From Lachnospiraceae bacterium XPB1003 (lineage in GTDB: Bacteria; Bacillota; Clostridia; Lachnospirales; Lachnospiraceae), in contig FMVK01000012.1 of NCBI GenBank assembly GCA_900102065.1, positions 1 to 64,000 on the forward strand: DNA of 64,000 bases, written 5' to 3'. Position 1 is the stretch's first letter. Each line of letters starts with the position of its first letter. This document shows positions 50,323 through 59,761 of this stretch, piece by piece. Under the pieces are notes generated by a model. The model saw only the letters and a list, made by a program, of their open reading frames with translations. It was not told the origin of the DNA and ran no database searches. The position numbers and the translations under genes were made by a program.

Positions 50323-51807
50323 ATGAACAATTTACCTGAAATGAAGATCGGTATCGTTGCAGTAAGCCGTGACTGTTTCCCTGCTTCACTTGCAGAGAAC
50401 AGAAGAAAGGCTCTCGTAGAAGCTTACAAGGCTAAGTATGATGCTAAGGATATCTATGAGTGTCCCATCACTATCATCGAGAGCGAGATCGATATGGTTA
50501 ACGCTCTTGAGGATATCAAGAAGGCAGGATGTAACGCACTTTGCGTATTCCTTGGAAACTTCGGACCTGAGATTTCCGAGACACTTCTTGCTAAGCACTT
50601 CGACGGACCTAAGATGTTCTGTGCTGCAGCTGAGGAAAGCCAGTCAGACCTTATGGACGGAAGAGGAGATGCTTACTGCGGTATGCTCAACGCAAGCTAC
50701 AACCTTGCACTCCGCAATACACGCGCTTACATCCCTGAGTATCCTGTAGGTGATGCTGAGGACTGCGCAAAGATGATCAACGATTTCGTTCCTGTAGCAA
50801 AGGCAATCTACGCTCTTCAGAACCTCAAGATCATTTCTTTCGGTCCCAGACCTATGAACTTCCTTGCATGCAACGCTCCTATCAAGCAGCTTTACAACCT
50901 TGGTGTTGAGATCGAAGAGAACTCAGAGCTTGATCTGTTCGAGTCCTTCAAGAAGCATGAAGGAGATCCCAGGATCGAAGCTGTTGCTAAGGAAATGGCT
51001 GAAGAACTTGGCGCAGGCAACAAGATTCCCGAAGCTCTTCCAAAGCTTGCTCAGTACGAGCTTACTCTTAAGGATTGGGTAGAGGCACATAAGGGATACA
51101 GAAAGTATGTTGCACTTACAACAAAGTGCTGGCCTGCTTTCCAGACACAGTTTGGATTCGTTCCCTGCTTCGTAAACAGCCGTCTTGCCGGACAGGGTAT
51201 GCCTGTATCATGTGAGGTTGATATCTACGGCGTACTTTCCGAGTTCATTGGACAGGCAGTAAGTGATGACGTTGTTACACTTCTCGACATCAACAACTCT
51301 GTTCCCAAGGATATGTACGAAGAGAGCATCAAGGGCAAGTTCGATTACAAGCACACAGATACATTCATGGGCTTCCACTGCGGAAATACATGCTCAAGAA
51401 AGCTTTCATTCCATGAGATGAAGTACCAGAAGATCATGGCTCGTAACCTTCCGAGAGAAGTGACTAACGGAACTCTTGAAGGAGATATCGCTCCCGGCGA
51501 GATCACATTCTACAGACTTCAGAGCACAGCTGACGGAAAGATCAGAGCATACATCGCTGAAGGTGAAGTACTTCCCGTTGCTACCAAGTCATTCGGTTCA
51601 ATCGGTGTATTCGCTATCAAGGAGATGGGTCGTTTCTACAGACACGTTCTCATCGAGAAGAATTATCCTCATCACGGCGCTGTTGCTTTCGGTAAGTTCG
51701 GTAAGGCTCTGTACGAGGTATTCAAGTACATCGGTGTACCTGTAGACGAGATCGGTTACAACCAGCCTGAAGGCGTAAGATATCCTACAGAGAATCCCTG
51801 GGGTTAA
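50323..51807 (+). CDS. L-fucose/L-arabinose isomerase family protein
   Basis: A 494-residue metal-dependent ketol-isomerase of the FucI/AraA fold. Candidate active-site residues are Glu in VSCEVDIYG, Asp in TLLDINNS and His in YPHHGAVAFG. With araD and rpe nearby, L-arabinose to L-ribulose, or a D-xylose or fucose reaction, is possible; sequence alone does not decide. Codon use is as restricted as in rpsB and tsf, so it is probably very highly expressed. AAAGGAG precedes ATG 50323. A terminator follows. Confidence 0.85.
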   Translation: MNNLPEMKIGIVAVSRDCFPASLAENRRKALVEAYKAKYDAKDIYECPITIIESEIDMVNALEDIKKAGCNALCVFLGNFGPEISETLLAKHFDGPKMFCAAAEESQSDLMDGRGDAYCGMLNASYNLALRNTRAYIPEYPVGDAEDCAKMINDFVPVAKAIYALQNLKIISFGPRPMNFLACNAPIKQLYNLGVEIEENSELDLFESFKKHEGDPRIEAVAKEMAEELGAGNKIPEALPKLAQYELTLKDWVEAHKGYRKYVALTTKCWPAFQTQFGFVPCFVNSRLAGQGMPVSCEVDIYGVLSEFIGQAVSDDVVTLLDINNSVPKDMYEESIKGKFDYKHTDTFMGFHCGNTCSRKLSFHEMKYQKIMARNLPREVTNGTLEGDIAPGEITFYRLQSTADGKIRAYIAEGEVLPVATKSFGSIGVFAIKEMGRFYRHVLIEKNYPHHGAVAFGKFGKALYEVFKYIGVPVDEIGYNQPEGVRYPTENPWG

Positions 51808-51835
51808 TCTCTGATCGGGAAATAGTATGATCAAT

Positions 51836-51867
51836 GGCGGCGTGACTTTATGACACGCCGCCGTTTT
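51836..51867 (+). terminator. Terminator after the isomerase gene
   Basis: Nine-base-pair perfect, GC-rich stem GGCGGCGTG/CACGCCGCC (51836-51844 with 51854-51862), nine-base loop, GTTTT. Confidence 0.9.
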
Positions 51868-51880
51868 AATAGGAGAGTTT

Positions 51881-53401
51881 ATGATCAGGGAAGTTAAGAC
51901 TGAAAACGGGATAGTAAGAGGTATTGAGGCTGCTGATCCCAGATATACGGCATTTAAAGGGATACCTTTTGCGGCACCACCTGTGGGAAAGAACAGATGG
52001 AGAGCTCCGCAACCCTGTGAGAACTGGGATGGCGTAAGGGAATGTTATCGCTTTGCACCCATATCCATCCAGAATACGCCCGGAGTAGGAACCGATATTT
52101 ACTGCAGAGAATGGCATGTGGATCCTGATATTGATATGGACGAGGACTGTCTGTATCTTAATGTCTGGACAGGCGCCAAGAGTCCCGATGAGAAGCTTCC
52201 GGTTGTGGTATGGATCTTCGGAGGAGCGTTTCAGTGGGGATATCCCGCAGAGATGGAATTCGACGGAGAGAGGATTGCAAGAAGAGGCATCGTAGTAGTA
52301 ACTGTCAATTACAGACTTAATCTGTTCGGCTTTCTGGCTCATCCCGAGCTTACAGCTGCCCAACCCGATGCACCCACGAACTTTGGACTTCTTGACCAGC
52401 AGGCAGGTCTCAGATGGGTTAAGAGAAATATCGCAGCCTTTGGCGGAGACCCTGATAATATCACTATAGCGGGTCAGTCAGCCGGCGGCGGAAGTGTCAT
52501 GGCACAGCTTACTAATCCTGCCAATGAAGGATATTTTAAGAATGCCATAGTTCAAAGCGGTATTATAGAAAACCCTTATGATCATTCCGGATTTTGCTCT
52601 GTTCCCATGGAACTTGCCGAGCAGAACGGTGTGAGATTCATTCAGTCTCTTGGTGTCAGCTCCATAGATGAAGCAAGACAGATACCTGCAAAGGTATTGC
52701 TTGAAAAATATGATGAATTTGTTCCCGGACTTGAGATGTTCTGTGCTTTGGATAAGCCACACAGAATGTTCCCTGTGATAGATGATAAATTCTGCTTCGG
52801 TAATCCTTACGACGAATATCTTGCCGGAAGACATGTTAAGGCAAGGCTTCTTACCGGTAATACCGAAGATGAATTTCCCGCATATATGATCGCTGATTCA
52901 GAGGCGGAGCTGGAGGAAAAAGCCAGAGCCAGATTTGGCGACAGAGCAGACGAATTCCTGGCTTTTGATGAGGCTCACCGTAAGACAGGTGACAACCTCT
53001 ATGCTTTTGTCAGCAGCATCGAGAGCTCTGTAAAGAAGCTTGCTCTCAGTGCTGAAGAAAGGGGCGAGGATCCGGTATATTATTACAGATTTAAGCCCGA
53101 TATCCCCGGAGAAGATGATCCCGGAACCTTCCATTCATGTGAACTCTGGTTTTTCTTTGAGACCCTTGCAAAGTGTTCCAGACCTTACGTGGGAAGACAC
53201 TATGATCTGGCAAGACAGATGTGTGATTACTGGTGTAATTTTGTTAAGACCGGTGATCCAAACGGAATAGGCAGTGACGGGAAAGAGCTTCCCAGGTGGA
53301 ATCCGTATACGAAAGAAAAGGAAGAAGGAATGGAATTTACATCTGAGGGAGCGGTACCCGAAGCGGGAGAAAAGGAATTCACCAGATTTTTCCTTAAATG
53401 A
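51881..53401 (+). CDS. Carboxylesterase, type B family
   Basis: A 506-residue alpha/beta hydrolase of the carboxylesterase/lipase B family. Motifs: FKGIPFAAPPVG, EDCLYLNVWTG, oxyanion WIFGGAFQWG, and nucleophile elbow IAGQSAGGGS; the acid Glu and His lie later (TEDEFPAY region and TFHSCELWFF). There is no signal peptide, so it is cytoplasmic. It is adjacent to a GH8 oligoxylanase gene, suggesting removal of acetyl or feruloyl groups from imported oligosaccharides, though the family is broad. The ribosome site TAGGAG overlaps the T-run of the terminator. Confidence 0.85.
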   Translation: MIREVKTENGIVRGIEAADPRYTAFKGIPFAAPPVGKNRWRAPQPCENWDGVRECYRFAPISIQNTPGVGTDIYCREWHVDPDIDMDEDCLYLNVWTGAKSPDEKLPVVVWIFGGAFQWGYPAEMEFDGERIARRGIVVVTVNYRLNLFGFLAHPELTAAQPDAPTNFGLLDQQAGLRWVKRNIAAFGGDPDNITIAGQSAGGGSVMAQLTNPANEGYFKNAIVQSGIIENPYDHSGFCSVPMELAEQNGVRFIQSLGVSSIDEARQIPAKVLLEKYDEFVPGLEMFCALDKPHRMFPVIDDKFCFGNPYDEYLAGRHVKARLLTGNTEDEFPAYMIADSEAELEEKARARFGDRADEFLAFDEAHRKTGDNLYAFVSSIESSVKKLALSAEERGEDPVYYYRFKPDIPGEDDPGTFHSCELWFFFETLAKCSRPYVGRHYDLARQMCDYWCNFVKTGDPNGIGSDGKELPRWNPYTKEKEEGMEFTSEGAVPEAGEKEFTRFFLK

Positions 53402-53428
53402 AATATATATATATAAAGGAGTATTACA

Positions 53429-54577
53429 ATGAACGGAGCATATTACACAGGAAAATACAGGAACCGCTTTGCGGAGATCGGCATCCCCGAAGAGGAAATA
53501 GAAAAGCGTAAGAATGAGATCTTTGAGACCATTTTCCACGGACCCGAAGGAGAAAAATTCTACTTCGAATTCGGAGATGATATGGCATTCATGGAGGATA
53601 CGGGAAATATCGATGCACGTACGGAAGGTATGTCCTACGGCATGATGATGTGTGTCCAGATGAATAAGCAGGATGAGTTCAACAGACTCTGGAGATGGGC
53701 AAAAAAATATATGTACCTTACTGAGGGAAGAGAAGCCGGATATTTCGCATGGTCTGTTTCTCCCGAAGGAGTAAAGAATGCGGATGGTGCTGCACCTGAC
53801 GGAGAGGAATTCTTTATCACGGCTCTCTTCATGGCTTCCAACAGATGGGGCGACGGAGAAGGGATCCTGAATTACAGGGCAGAGGCCGAAAAACTCCTTG
53901 ATGACTGTATCAATAAAGAAAAAAGAGGCGAAGGAAGGAGCATGTGGGATCCTGACAACAAGCTTATCCGCTTTGTTGCAGGTGTGGATTTCACGGATCC
54001 TTCATATCATCTGCCTCATTTCTATACATTTATCGCAGATCAGACATCCAACAAGGAGAATGCAGCATTTATGCGTGAGGCTGTAACTGCCAGCAGAGAT
54101 TTCCTTGCTATTGCCTGCCATCCTGTAACAGGACTTAATCCCGAGTACAGTTCTTACGAAGGCACCAAGATAATCACTCCCTGGGACGGACAGTCTCACG
54201 GCGATTATTTCTCTGATGCTTACAGAACGGGTGCTAATATCGCTCTTGATTATTCATGGTTTGAAGCAGATGAGAGAGAGAAGGAGCAGTCAAAGCGTCA
54301 GATCGATTTCTTCTGCAATACCATCGGCAAGGATAACTGGGACGGTATATTTGCAGTGGACGGAACTGTTCTTGAAGGTAAGGCTCTTCACCCTGTAGCT
54401 ATTGTAGCAACCAATGCTCAGGCCGCTCTTAATCTTGAAGGTGAAGATGCTGAGTACTGTATAAAGAGATTCTGGGATACACCCCTTAGAACAGGCGAGA
54501 GAAGATATTACGATAACTGTCTCTACTTCTTTGCTTTCCTCGCTCTCAGCGGAAGTTACAGAGCTAATTGGGATTGA
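53429..54577 (+). CDS. Glycoside hydrolase family 8, reducing-end xylose-releasing exo-oligoxylanase type
   Basis: A 382-residue GH8 protein close in length and motifs to the Rex enzyme of Bacillus halodurans, which removes xylose from the reducing end of xylo-oligosaccharides. The acid Glu is in NIDARTEGMSYGMM (Glu66 here); GYFAWSVSPEG and HGDYFSDAYRTG contain further active-site residues. No signal peptide, so it acts on imported oligosaccharides. It follows the carboxylesterase by 27 bases, with AAAGGAG before the ATG, and shares its transcript. Its partner GH43 and GH3 enzymes would attack the non-reducing end. Confidence 0.9.
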   Translation: MNGAYYTGKYRNRFAEIGIPEEEIEKRKNEIFETIFHGPEGEKFYFEFGDDMAFMEDTGNIDARTEGMSYGMMMCVQMNKQDEFNRLWRWAKKYMYLTEGREAGYFAWSVSPEGVKNADGAAPDGEEFFITALFMASNRWGDGEGILNYRAEAEKLLDDCINKEKRGEGRSMWDPDNKLIRFVAGVDFTDPSYHLPHFYTFIADQTSNKENAAFMREAVTASRDFLAIACHPVTGLNPEYSSYEGTKIITPWDGQSHGDYFSDAYRTGANIALDYSWFEADEREKEQSKRQIDFFCNTIGKDNWDGIFAVDGTVLEGKALHPVAIVATNAQAALNLEGEDAEYCIKRFWDTPLRTGERRYYDNCLYFFAFLALSGSYRANWD

Positions 54578-54591
54578 TGATCTTATGAACC

Positions 54592-54626
54592 AAAAAGGTA
54601 TCGCGAAAGTTCGCGATACCTTTTTT
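54592..54626. terminator. Bidirectional terminator between GH8 and the LacI-GGDEF gene
   Basis: Fifteen-base-pair stem (54592-54606 with 54611-54625), loop AAGT, with A-run and T-run on either side. Confidence 0.92.
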
Positions 54627-56547
54627 AATTATTGTCATTATCGTGACGATGTATCTCTCTTTTTAATCCGTACATGATACGGTCGGCGGATCTGATATAA
54701 TCCTGAAGCGACTTTTGCTTCTCCGGATCTGTTATTACGAAGCCGCAGCTGGCGGTAATATTGTAGGGCCTGGAACCGTTGGTATTGCCTTTTTCCAGAT
54801 GATCCATGATCGACTGCTTGATGGAATCGGCTTTTTGGGTATCACAGTCGGGGCCGACTATCAGGAATTCATCTCCGCCGTAACGGATCGCAAGCCAGTC
54901 ATCGGATATACTTCCTGTTATCGCTTTTGTGACTGCGAGAATGGCCTTGTCTCCGTGGAGATGTCCGTATTTATCATTTATCAGTTTCATGTAATTTATA
55001 TCAACGAACATGATAGCCATTGATATACCTTTTTGGTTGCATTCTTCGAAAAGAGGAATGGCTTTCTTTTCATAGCAGAATCTGTTGAACAGTCCGGTCA
55101 TTGGATCCTTGTCATAGAGTACCGAAAGCTCGTTGTTGAGATATGACATACGGATGCTGACACGCAGGAACTGAATGGCCTGCTGTATCTTTTCCAGATA
55201 ATCGAACATGGAAAAGACGCCGGAAGTAAGCTTGGATTTCTCGTTATAAACAACATATCCATAATTGTACTGATTCATGTGGAGCGGATAGAAGAAGAAT
55301 CGGTGCTGTTCTTTTGCCTGTTTTTTATATCCGGGGATCAGATCATGGGAATTCCTTCTTTTAACATCCACGGGTTTTCCGTCCATTAAAGCGACAATGG
55401 GATCCAGCTTTTGATTATATGCTTCGCTAAACATTTCGGATTCATCGACATTGATCTTCTTCAGATAATCAAAATGGAACATCATCAGGAAATCATTGCC
55501 TGAGAAATGATGATGTTCTACAAAGAAATCCGTTAAAGTCTCTTTGAAGGAATCCGGATCGGTGGAGTTTGTTATGCGCATAAAAAGTTGTCTTTCCTCG
55601 CTGTCAAGCCAGTGAAGATCGGAAGAGTAGGTATATGACTTTTGACAGTAGGTACGCCTGATATTCTCATATTTTGAAGCTTCGGTACATCCGCAGCTTT
55701 CACAGCAGACAAAATCGGAATCCACGTAGACTTCTTTTTCTGTCGGAACGCCATTGATGATATCAAATAAAAGTGAAACCGCTTTTTCTCCAACCTTGTC
55801 ATAGTTGGGAGATACGGTAGTAATGGTCGGATAATATCCTTTGCCGGCTTCTATATTGTCAAAACCGGTGATTATCACATCTTCGGGCAGGTTGTATCCG
55901 AGATCCACGAGAGTGGCGGCTACAGCCAGTGCCATGATATCATTTGCGCATATGAACGCATCAGGCAGCCCTTCGGGTGATGAGGAACAGTGTCTTGCGA
56001 TATCTGATGCAACGACATTATTCCAGTCGGCGTAGTAAATATCTTCATCCTTTAATTCAAGACCGTGAGAAGTCATTACATCTTTGGTGACACGCAGTCT
56101 TATCTGATTCTCTATATGATCCTGACTCCCACCGATAAAAACTGCACGCTTGATATCATGTACTTCGATAAGGTGTGTGACAAGATCAAACATGCCGGTT
56201 TCGTTGTTAACGCTGACGTAAGGGATGTCAGGGATCTGCAGACCGATACTGACGATTGGAACATCATGGTCTGTTGCATGGAGACAGAGTTTCTCCGCAG
56301 TTTTGTCCGAATTGAGAAGAGTAGAGAAGACTATGGCTCCGTCATAATCTTCAATATCAGGCAACTCATATATATTCAGCTCTCCACGGTTAAGATAGTC
56401 AAAACCGTTATATGAGCAATGGCTGACAAAGATATATGTATCAAAATCTTCTTTCTTTGCGATGTCGGACATGCCATTAAGCGCATCATTCAATGCGCCG
56501 GTATTCCAACCGTTGGCAAAGACAGCTATTTTCTTTTTATGTGCCAT
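54625..56547 (-). CDS. LacI-type sugar-binding domain fused to GGDEF diguanylate cyclase
   Basis: A 640-residue protein that starts at MAHKKKIAVFANGWN, directly with the periplasmic-binding-fold domain of LacI/GalR regulators (1-275: DGAIVFST, VNNETGMFDLVTHLI, FICANDIMALAVAATL, DVIITGFDNIEAG) and has no helix-turn-helix. A Cys cluster (CCESCGC, 281-287) follows, then a helical linker (300-470) and a GGDEF domain (475-630) with intact RYGGDEF (555-561). No inhibitory RxxD is seen before it. No signal peptide or membrane segment, so it should sense a cytoplasmic sugar and make c-di-GMP. Divergent from GH115. ATG 56547 lacks a strong AGGAGG but has AAGGGGTT. Confidence 0.92.
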   Translation of the reverse strand: MAHKKKIAVFANGWNTGALNDALNGMSDIAKKEDFDTYIFVSHCSYNGFDYLNRGELNIYELPDIEDYDGAIVFSTLLNSDKTAEKLCLHATDHDVPIVSIGLQIPDIPYVSVNNETGMFDLVTHLIEVHDIKRAVFIGGSQDHIENQIRLRVTKDVMTSHGLELKDEDIYYADWNNVVASDIARHCSSSPEGLPDAFICANDIMALAVAATLVDLGYNLPEDVIITGFDNIEAGKGYYPTITTVSPNYDKVGEKAVSLLFDIINGVPTEKEVYVDSDFVCCESCGCTEASKYENIRRTYCQKSYTYSSDLHWLDSEERQLFMRITNSTDPDSFKETLTDFFVEHHHFSGNDFLMMFHFDYLKKINVDESEMFSEAYNQKLDPIVALMDGKPVDVKRRNSHDLIPGYKKQAKEQHRFFFYPLHMNQYNYGYVVYNEKSKLTSGVFSMFDYLEKIQQAIQFLRVSIRMSYLNNELSVLYDKDPMTGLFNRFCYEKKAIPLFEECNQKGISMAIMFVDINYMKLINDKYGHLHGDKAILAVTKAITGSISDDWLAIRYGGDEFLIVGPDCDTQKADSIKQSIMDHLEKGNTNGSRPYNITASCGFVITDPEKQKSLQDYIRSADRIMYGLKREIHRHDNDNN

Positions 56548-56594
56548 TTCATAACCCCTTAGCGCTTAATACAAAAGAAAGTATAACCAATAAA

Positions 56595-56622
56595 ATTATA
56601 CCACATTCGCGCTGTGCTACAA
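56595..56622 (-). promoter_or_regulatory. Promoter of the LacI-GGDEF gene
   Basis: On the minus strand TTGTAG (56622-56617), 16-base spacer, TG-G-TATAAT (56600-56595). An AGCGCT-centred partial palindrome (56559-56569) lies in the leader. Confidence 0.6.
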
Positions 56623-56767
56623 AAAAATATAAACAGGGAATAAATATCATGCAGATTATATAAATTATTTACATAAACTAAAAAGATTTTACATGTTAAG
56701 GAGAAGATTTTAAATTACAGGAGAAAAACAAAGCAATAATTGTGATAAAAAAGGCAACAAATAAAAA

Positions 56768-56782
56768 ATGAAAGCGGTTACA
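56768..56782 (+). promoter_or_regulatory. cre-like site upstream of GH115
   Basis: ATGAAAGCGGTTACA matches the degenerate cre consensus WTGNAANCGNWNNCW at every position. It shares GAAAGCGGTT with 62920-62929 upstream of GH3. The GH115 promoter itself is unclear; TTACAA (56778), 16 bases, TATTAG (56800) is one weak option. Confidence 0.55.
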
Positions 56783-56848
56783 ATCGTATATGTAGGGCAT
56801 ATTAGTTGCTTTTTGCGAAAATAGCAATTTTTGAGAAAGGAAACCTAT

Positions 56849-59761
56849 ATGAATATCAGGATCACTGCGGAAAGTATCAGGAATAAAAAGCTGAGATTTG
56901 TTCATAAGGAAGATGCAATGCCGGGAGTAAAGCGTGCGGCCGGATATGTTTGTAAAGATCTGGAAGCGATTTTTTCAGTGCTTCCCGAAGACGAGACTGC
57001 GGAGTTTACACTGCCTGAAAATAGTCTGCCTGCCGAAGGTGCAACGAAGACCTGTGAACTCGGTACTGTTTATTATATGACCGAAAAGGATGGCGAGGCA
57101 GGACTGACAGGACGCAGGGAAAGCTACAGGATGGAACTTGCTGCCGGAAGCATGGAGGGCACAGTTGATCTGTATATCACAGGAAGCGACAAGAGAGGTA
57201 CGGTTTACGGTCTCTTTAAGCTTTCGGAGCTCTGCGGCATTTCGCCGTTTATCAACTGGGGAGATGTCCGTCCTGTGAAGAGTGAGGAGTTAGTGATAGA
57301 TGTTCCGGTATCTTTTGTATCACGTGAACCTTCCGTTAGATTCAGAGGTTTCTTTATTAATGATGAATGGCCGGCTTTCGGAAACTTTGTGACAGAACGC
57401 TTTGGCGGATTCAACAGCAGGGCATACGAAAGGATCTTCGAGCTGCTTTTGAGATTAAAAGGAAACTATCTGTGGCCGGCTATGTGGTCAGCTCAGTTTT
57501 ATCTGGACGGACCGGGGCTTGCCAACGCAGAACTTGCGGATGAAATGGGCGTGGTAATGGGTGCATCCCACCACGAGCCCTGTATCAGAAATGGTGAAGA
57601 ATATAAATATGTTCGCGGTAAGGATTCAATATACGGCGATGCATGGGATTTCAGAAAGAACAGGGAAGGCATAACCAGATTCTGGGAAGACGGCCTTAAG
57701 AGATCCGGTAAGTTCGAGACTGTCATAACCGTGGGAATGCGCGGAGAAGCAGACTCAACCATACTCGGAAAGAATGCAACACTTAAGGATAATATCGATC
57801 TCTTGAGAGATGTATTGAAAACTCAGAATAGGCTTATCGGTGAATATGTAAATGCCGATCTGGATAAGGTTCCAAGAATGCTTGCGTTGTACAAGGAGGT
57901 TGAACCCTTCTTCTACGGAGATAAGGATACGGAAGGCCTGGCAGGAGATCCGGAGCTTGATGGCGTGACTCTCATGCTCTGCGATGACAATCACGGTAAT
58001 CTCAGGACCGTTCCCGATGAATCCATGCGAGGCAGAAAAGGTGGATTCGGAATGTATTATCATTATGATTATCACGGCTCGCCGGTTTCGTATGAGTGGA
58101 CCAATTCTTCTGCGATCTCACGTACATGGGATCAGATGACCAATGCTTATGAATCGGGTATCAGGGAACTCTGGATAGTCAATGTGGGTGATATCTATTC
58201 CAATGAATTCCCGCTTTCTTATTTCCTTGAAATGGCATATGACTATGATACCTGGGGACTTGGCAATGAGAAGAGTTATATCGAATATACGGAGCTTTTT
58301 GCAGACAGGATGTTCTCGAAATATACCGATAAGGATACCTGCAGCAGGATCTCTGCACTCCTTGAGGGATATTCTCGCATCGCACACAACAGACGCCCCG
58401 AAGCTATGAATGACACGATCTATGCACCTCTTGCTTACGGCGAGAGACAGGCGCTTGATGATAAGTGCAGACAGCTGATGGAAGAGGCTCAGGACATCTA
58501 CGATAAAGCATCGGAAGAGATGAAATTCCCCTTTTATGAATTTGTCTATTATCCTGTAATGGCTAATTTAAATCTCCAGAGGATGTGGCTTGAGACCGGC
58601 TATAATCATTATCTCGCGGGTATTGGTGCGGCTGCCGCAAATGCAAGTGCGGATAAAGTCGATGCTTATTATGATGCGGATAAGAAGATCGTGGATGAGC
58701 TTCATACCATACATGACGGATGGTGGTACGGTATGGGACTGTCAGAGCATATAGGCTTCAGGAGATGGAATGAGGAAGAGTGCAGGAATCCCATAACATA
58801 CAGACTGCATCCTGCAAATAAGAACAGAGTGATCGCTGTGATCCCCGAGACCGGTGAATATACGGAAGGCAGTGTATGGACAGGTAAGACACTGGTGCTT
58901 CCGGATCTTATCAGATACGGAAAAGAAAGCGCTGAGATCTATCTGTATAATACGGGCGCAGGTACAGCATGGTTTAAAGCTGAGACTGAAAGCGACTTTA
59001 TAAATATATCCAAAGAAGGTCTTATTTCCGTAGACGATGATGAAAAATATGAGATCCCCGGTTGCGGATTGACAGTTCTTAAGATCGGTATAGATAAGGA
59101 TAAGCTTAAAGGTGATGAAGCATTAACGGGGGTTATAAAGATCCTCGGAGAATATGCGGATATAAAGATTGAAGTGCCTGTTGATCCCGTGATGTATAAG
59201 CAGTCGGGTGAAGGAAACTCACATGTATTTGTATTCGGAGATGATCATATCTCCATGGAAGCCTGTCACTTCAATGACATGAAAGCAGCAGGGGAGAGAG
59301 GATACAGATGCCTTGAGCGCTTCGGCAAGACTGAAAGCGGCATGAAGATACTTCCGGCCTTCGGTGATTGCGAGAAGAACTCGGAAGTACCTGAGCTTAG
59401 TTACGATTTTGATGTTAAGGATGAGGGAAGCTATATCATCAAATTCCTTATAGCTCCGGTAAATCCTCCTTACAGGGATAACAGGCTTGATATGAACTAC
59501 AGGGTCAACGACGGCGAGATCTGTAAAGCAGCTTTTGTCGCCGATGATTTTAAGGTTACCGACGGATGCGATGAATGGGAGCAGGGGGTACTGGATCAGA
59601 TAAGATTCAGCGAAGTGAAATGTTCTCTTAAGCCCGGAAGGAACAGGCTTACTGTATGTGGCGGATCCGCAGCCATAGTCCTTGAAAAGATAGTTATCAG
59701 AAAAGAAGATTCAAAGCCTGTTTATTCATACCTTGAACCGTCAGAAACGTATTTTAGATGA
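56849..59761 (+). CDS. Glycoside hydrolase family 115, xylan alpha-1,2-glucuronidase type
   Basis: A 970-residue GH115 protein, the family that removes (4-O-methyl)glucuronic acid from internal and terminal xylose units. The family core is clear: RFRGFFINDEWPAFGNF, LLLRLKGNYLWPAMWSAQF, MGASHHEPCIRNGEEY, and a TVGMRGEADS segment with acidic residues, then YHYDYHGSPVSYEWTNS. The C-terminal 150 residues form a beta-rich domain. No signal peptide, so the substrate must be imported. ATG 56849 follows GAAAGG; the frame is open to 56831. Its TGA abuts the stop of the convergent small gene with no gap. Its product would feed uronate catabolism, whose last steps are at 10143-11928. Confidence 0.92.
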   Translation: MNIRITAESIRNKKLRFVHKEDAMPGVKRAAGYVCKDLEAIFSVLPEDETAEFTLPENSLPAEGATKTCELGTVYYMTEKDGEAGLTGRRESYRMELAAGSMEGTVDLYITGSDKRGTVYGLFKLSELCGISPFINWGDVRPVKSEELVIDVPVSFVSREPSVRFRGFFINDEWPAFGNFVTERFGGFNSRAYERIFELLLRLKGNYLWPAMWSAQFYLDGPGLANAELADEMGVVMGASHHEPCIRNGEEYKYVRGKDSIYGDAWDFRKNREGITRFWEDGLKRSGKFETVITVGMRGEADSTILGKNATLKDNIDLLRDVLKTQNRLIGEYVNADLDKVPRMLALYKEVEPFFYGDKDTEGLAGDPELDGVTLMLCDDNHGNLRTVPDESMRGRKGGFGMYYHYDYHGSPVSYEWTNSSAISRTWDQMTNAYESGIRELWIVNVGDIYSNEFPLSYFLEMAYDYDTWGLGNEKSYIEYTELFADRMFSKYTDKDTCSRISALLEGYSRIAHNRRPEAMNDTIYAPLAYGERQALDDKCRQLMEEAQDIYDKASEEMKFPFYEFVYYPVMANLNLQRMWLETGYNHYLAGIGAAAANASADKVDAYYDADKKIVDELHTIHDGWWYGMGLSEHIGFRRWNEEECRNPITYRLHPANKNRVIAVIPETGEYTEGSVWTGKTLVLPDLIRYGKESAEIYLYNTGAGTAWFKAETESDFINISKEGLISVDDDEKYEIPGCGLTVLKIGIDKDKLKGDEALTGVIKILGEYADIKIEVPVDPVMYKQSGEGNSHVFVFGDDHISMEACHFNDMKAAGERGYRCLERFGKTESGMKILPAFGDCEKNSEVPELSYDFDVKDEGSYIIKFLIAPVNPPYRDNRLDMNYRVNDGEICKAAFVADDFKVTDGCDEWEQGVLDQIRFSEVKCSLKPGRNRLTVCGGSAAIVLEKIVIRKEDSKPVYSYLEPSETYFR

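Noticed and set aside
53403-53414. AT dinucleotide run between carboxylesterase and GH8
   Set aside because: Too short to be a meaningful repeat; part of the leader to a good ribosome site.
56559-56569. LacI operator bound by the product of the adjacent LacI-GGDEF gene
   Set aside because: That protein has no DNA-binding domain, so it cannot be the regulator of this AGCGCT-centred site.
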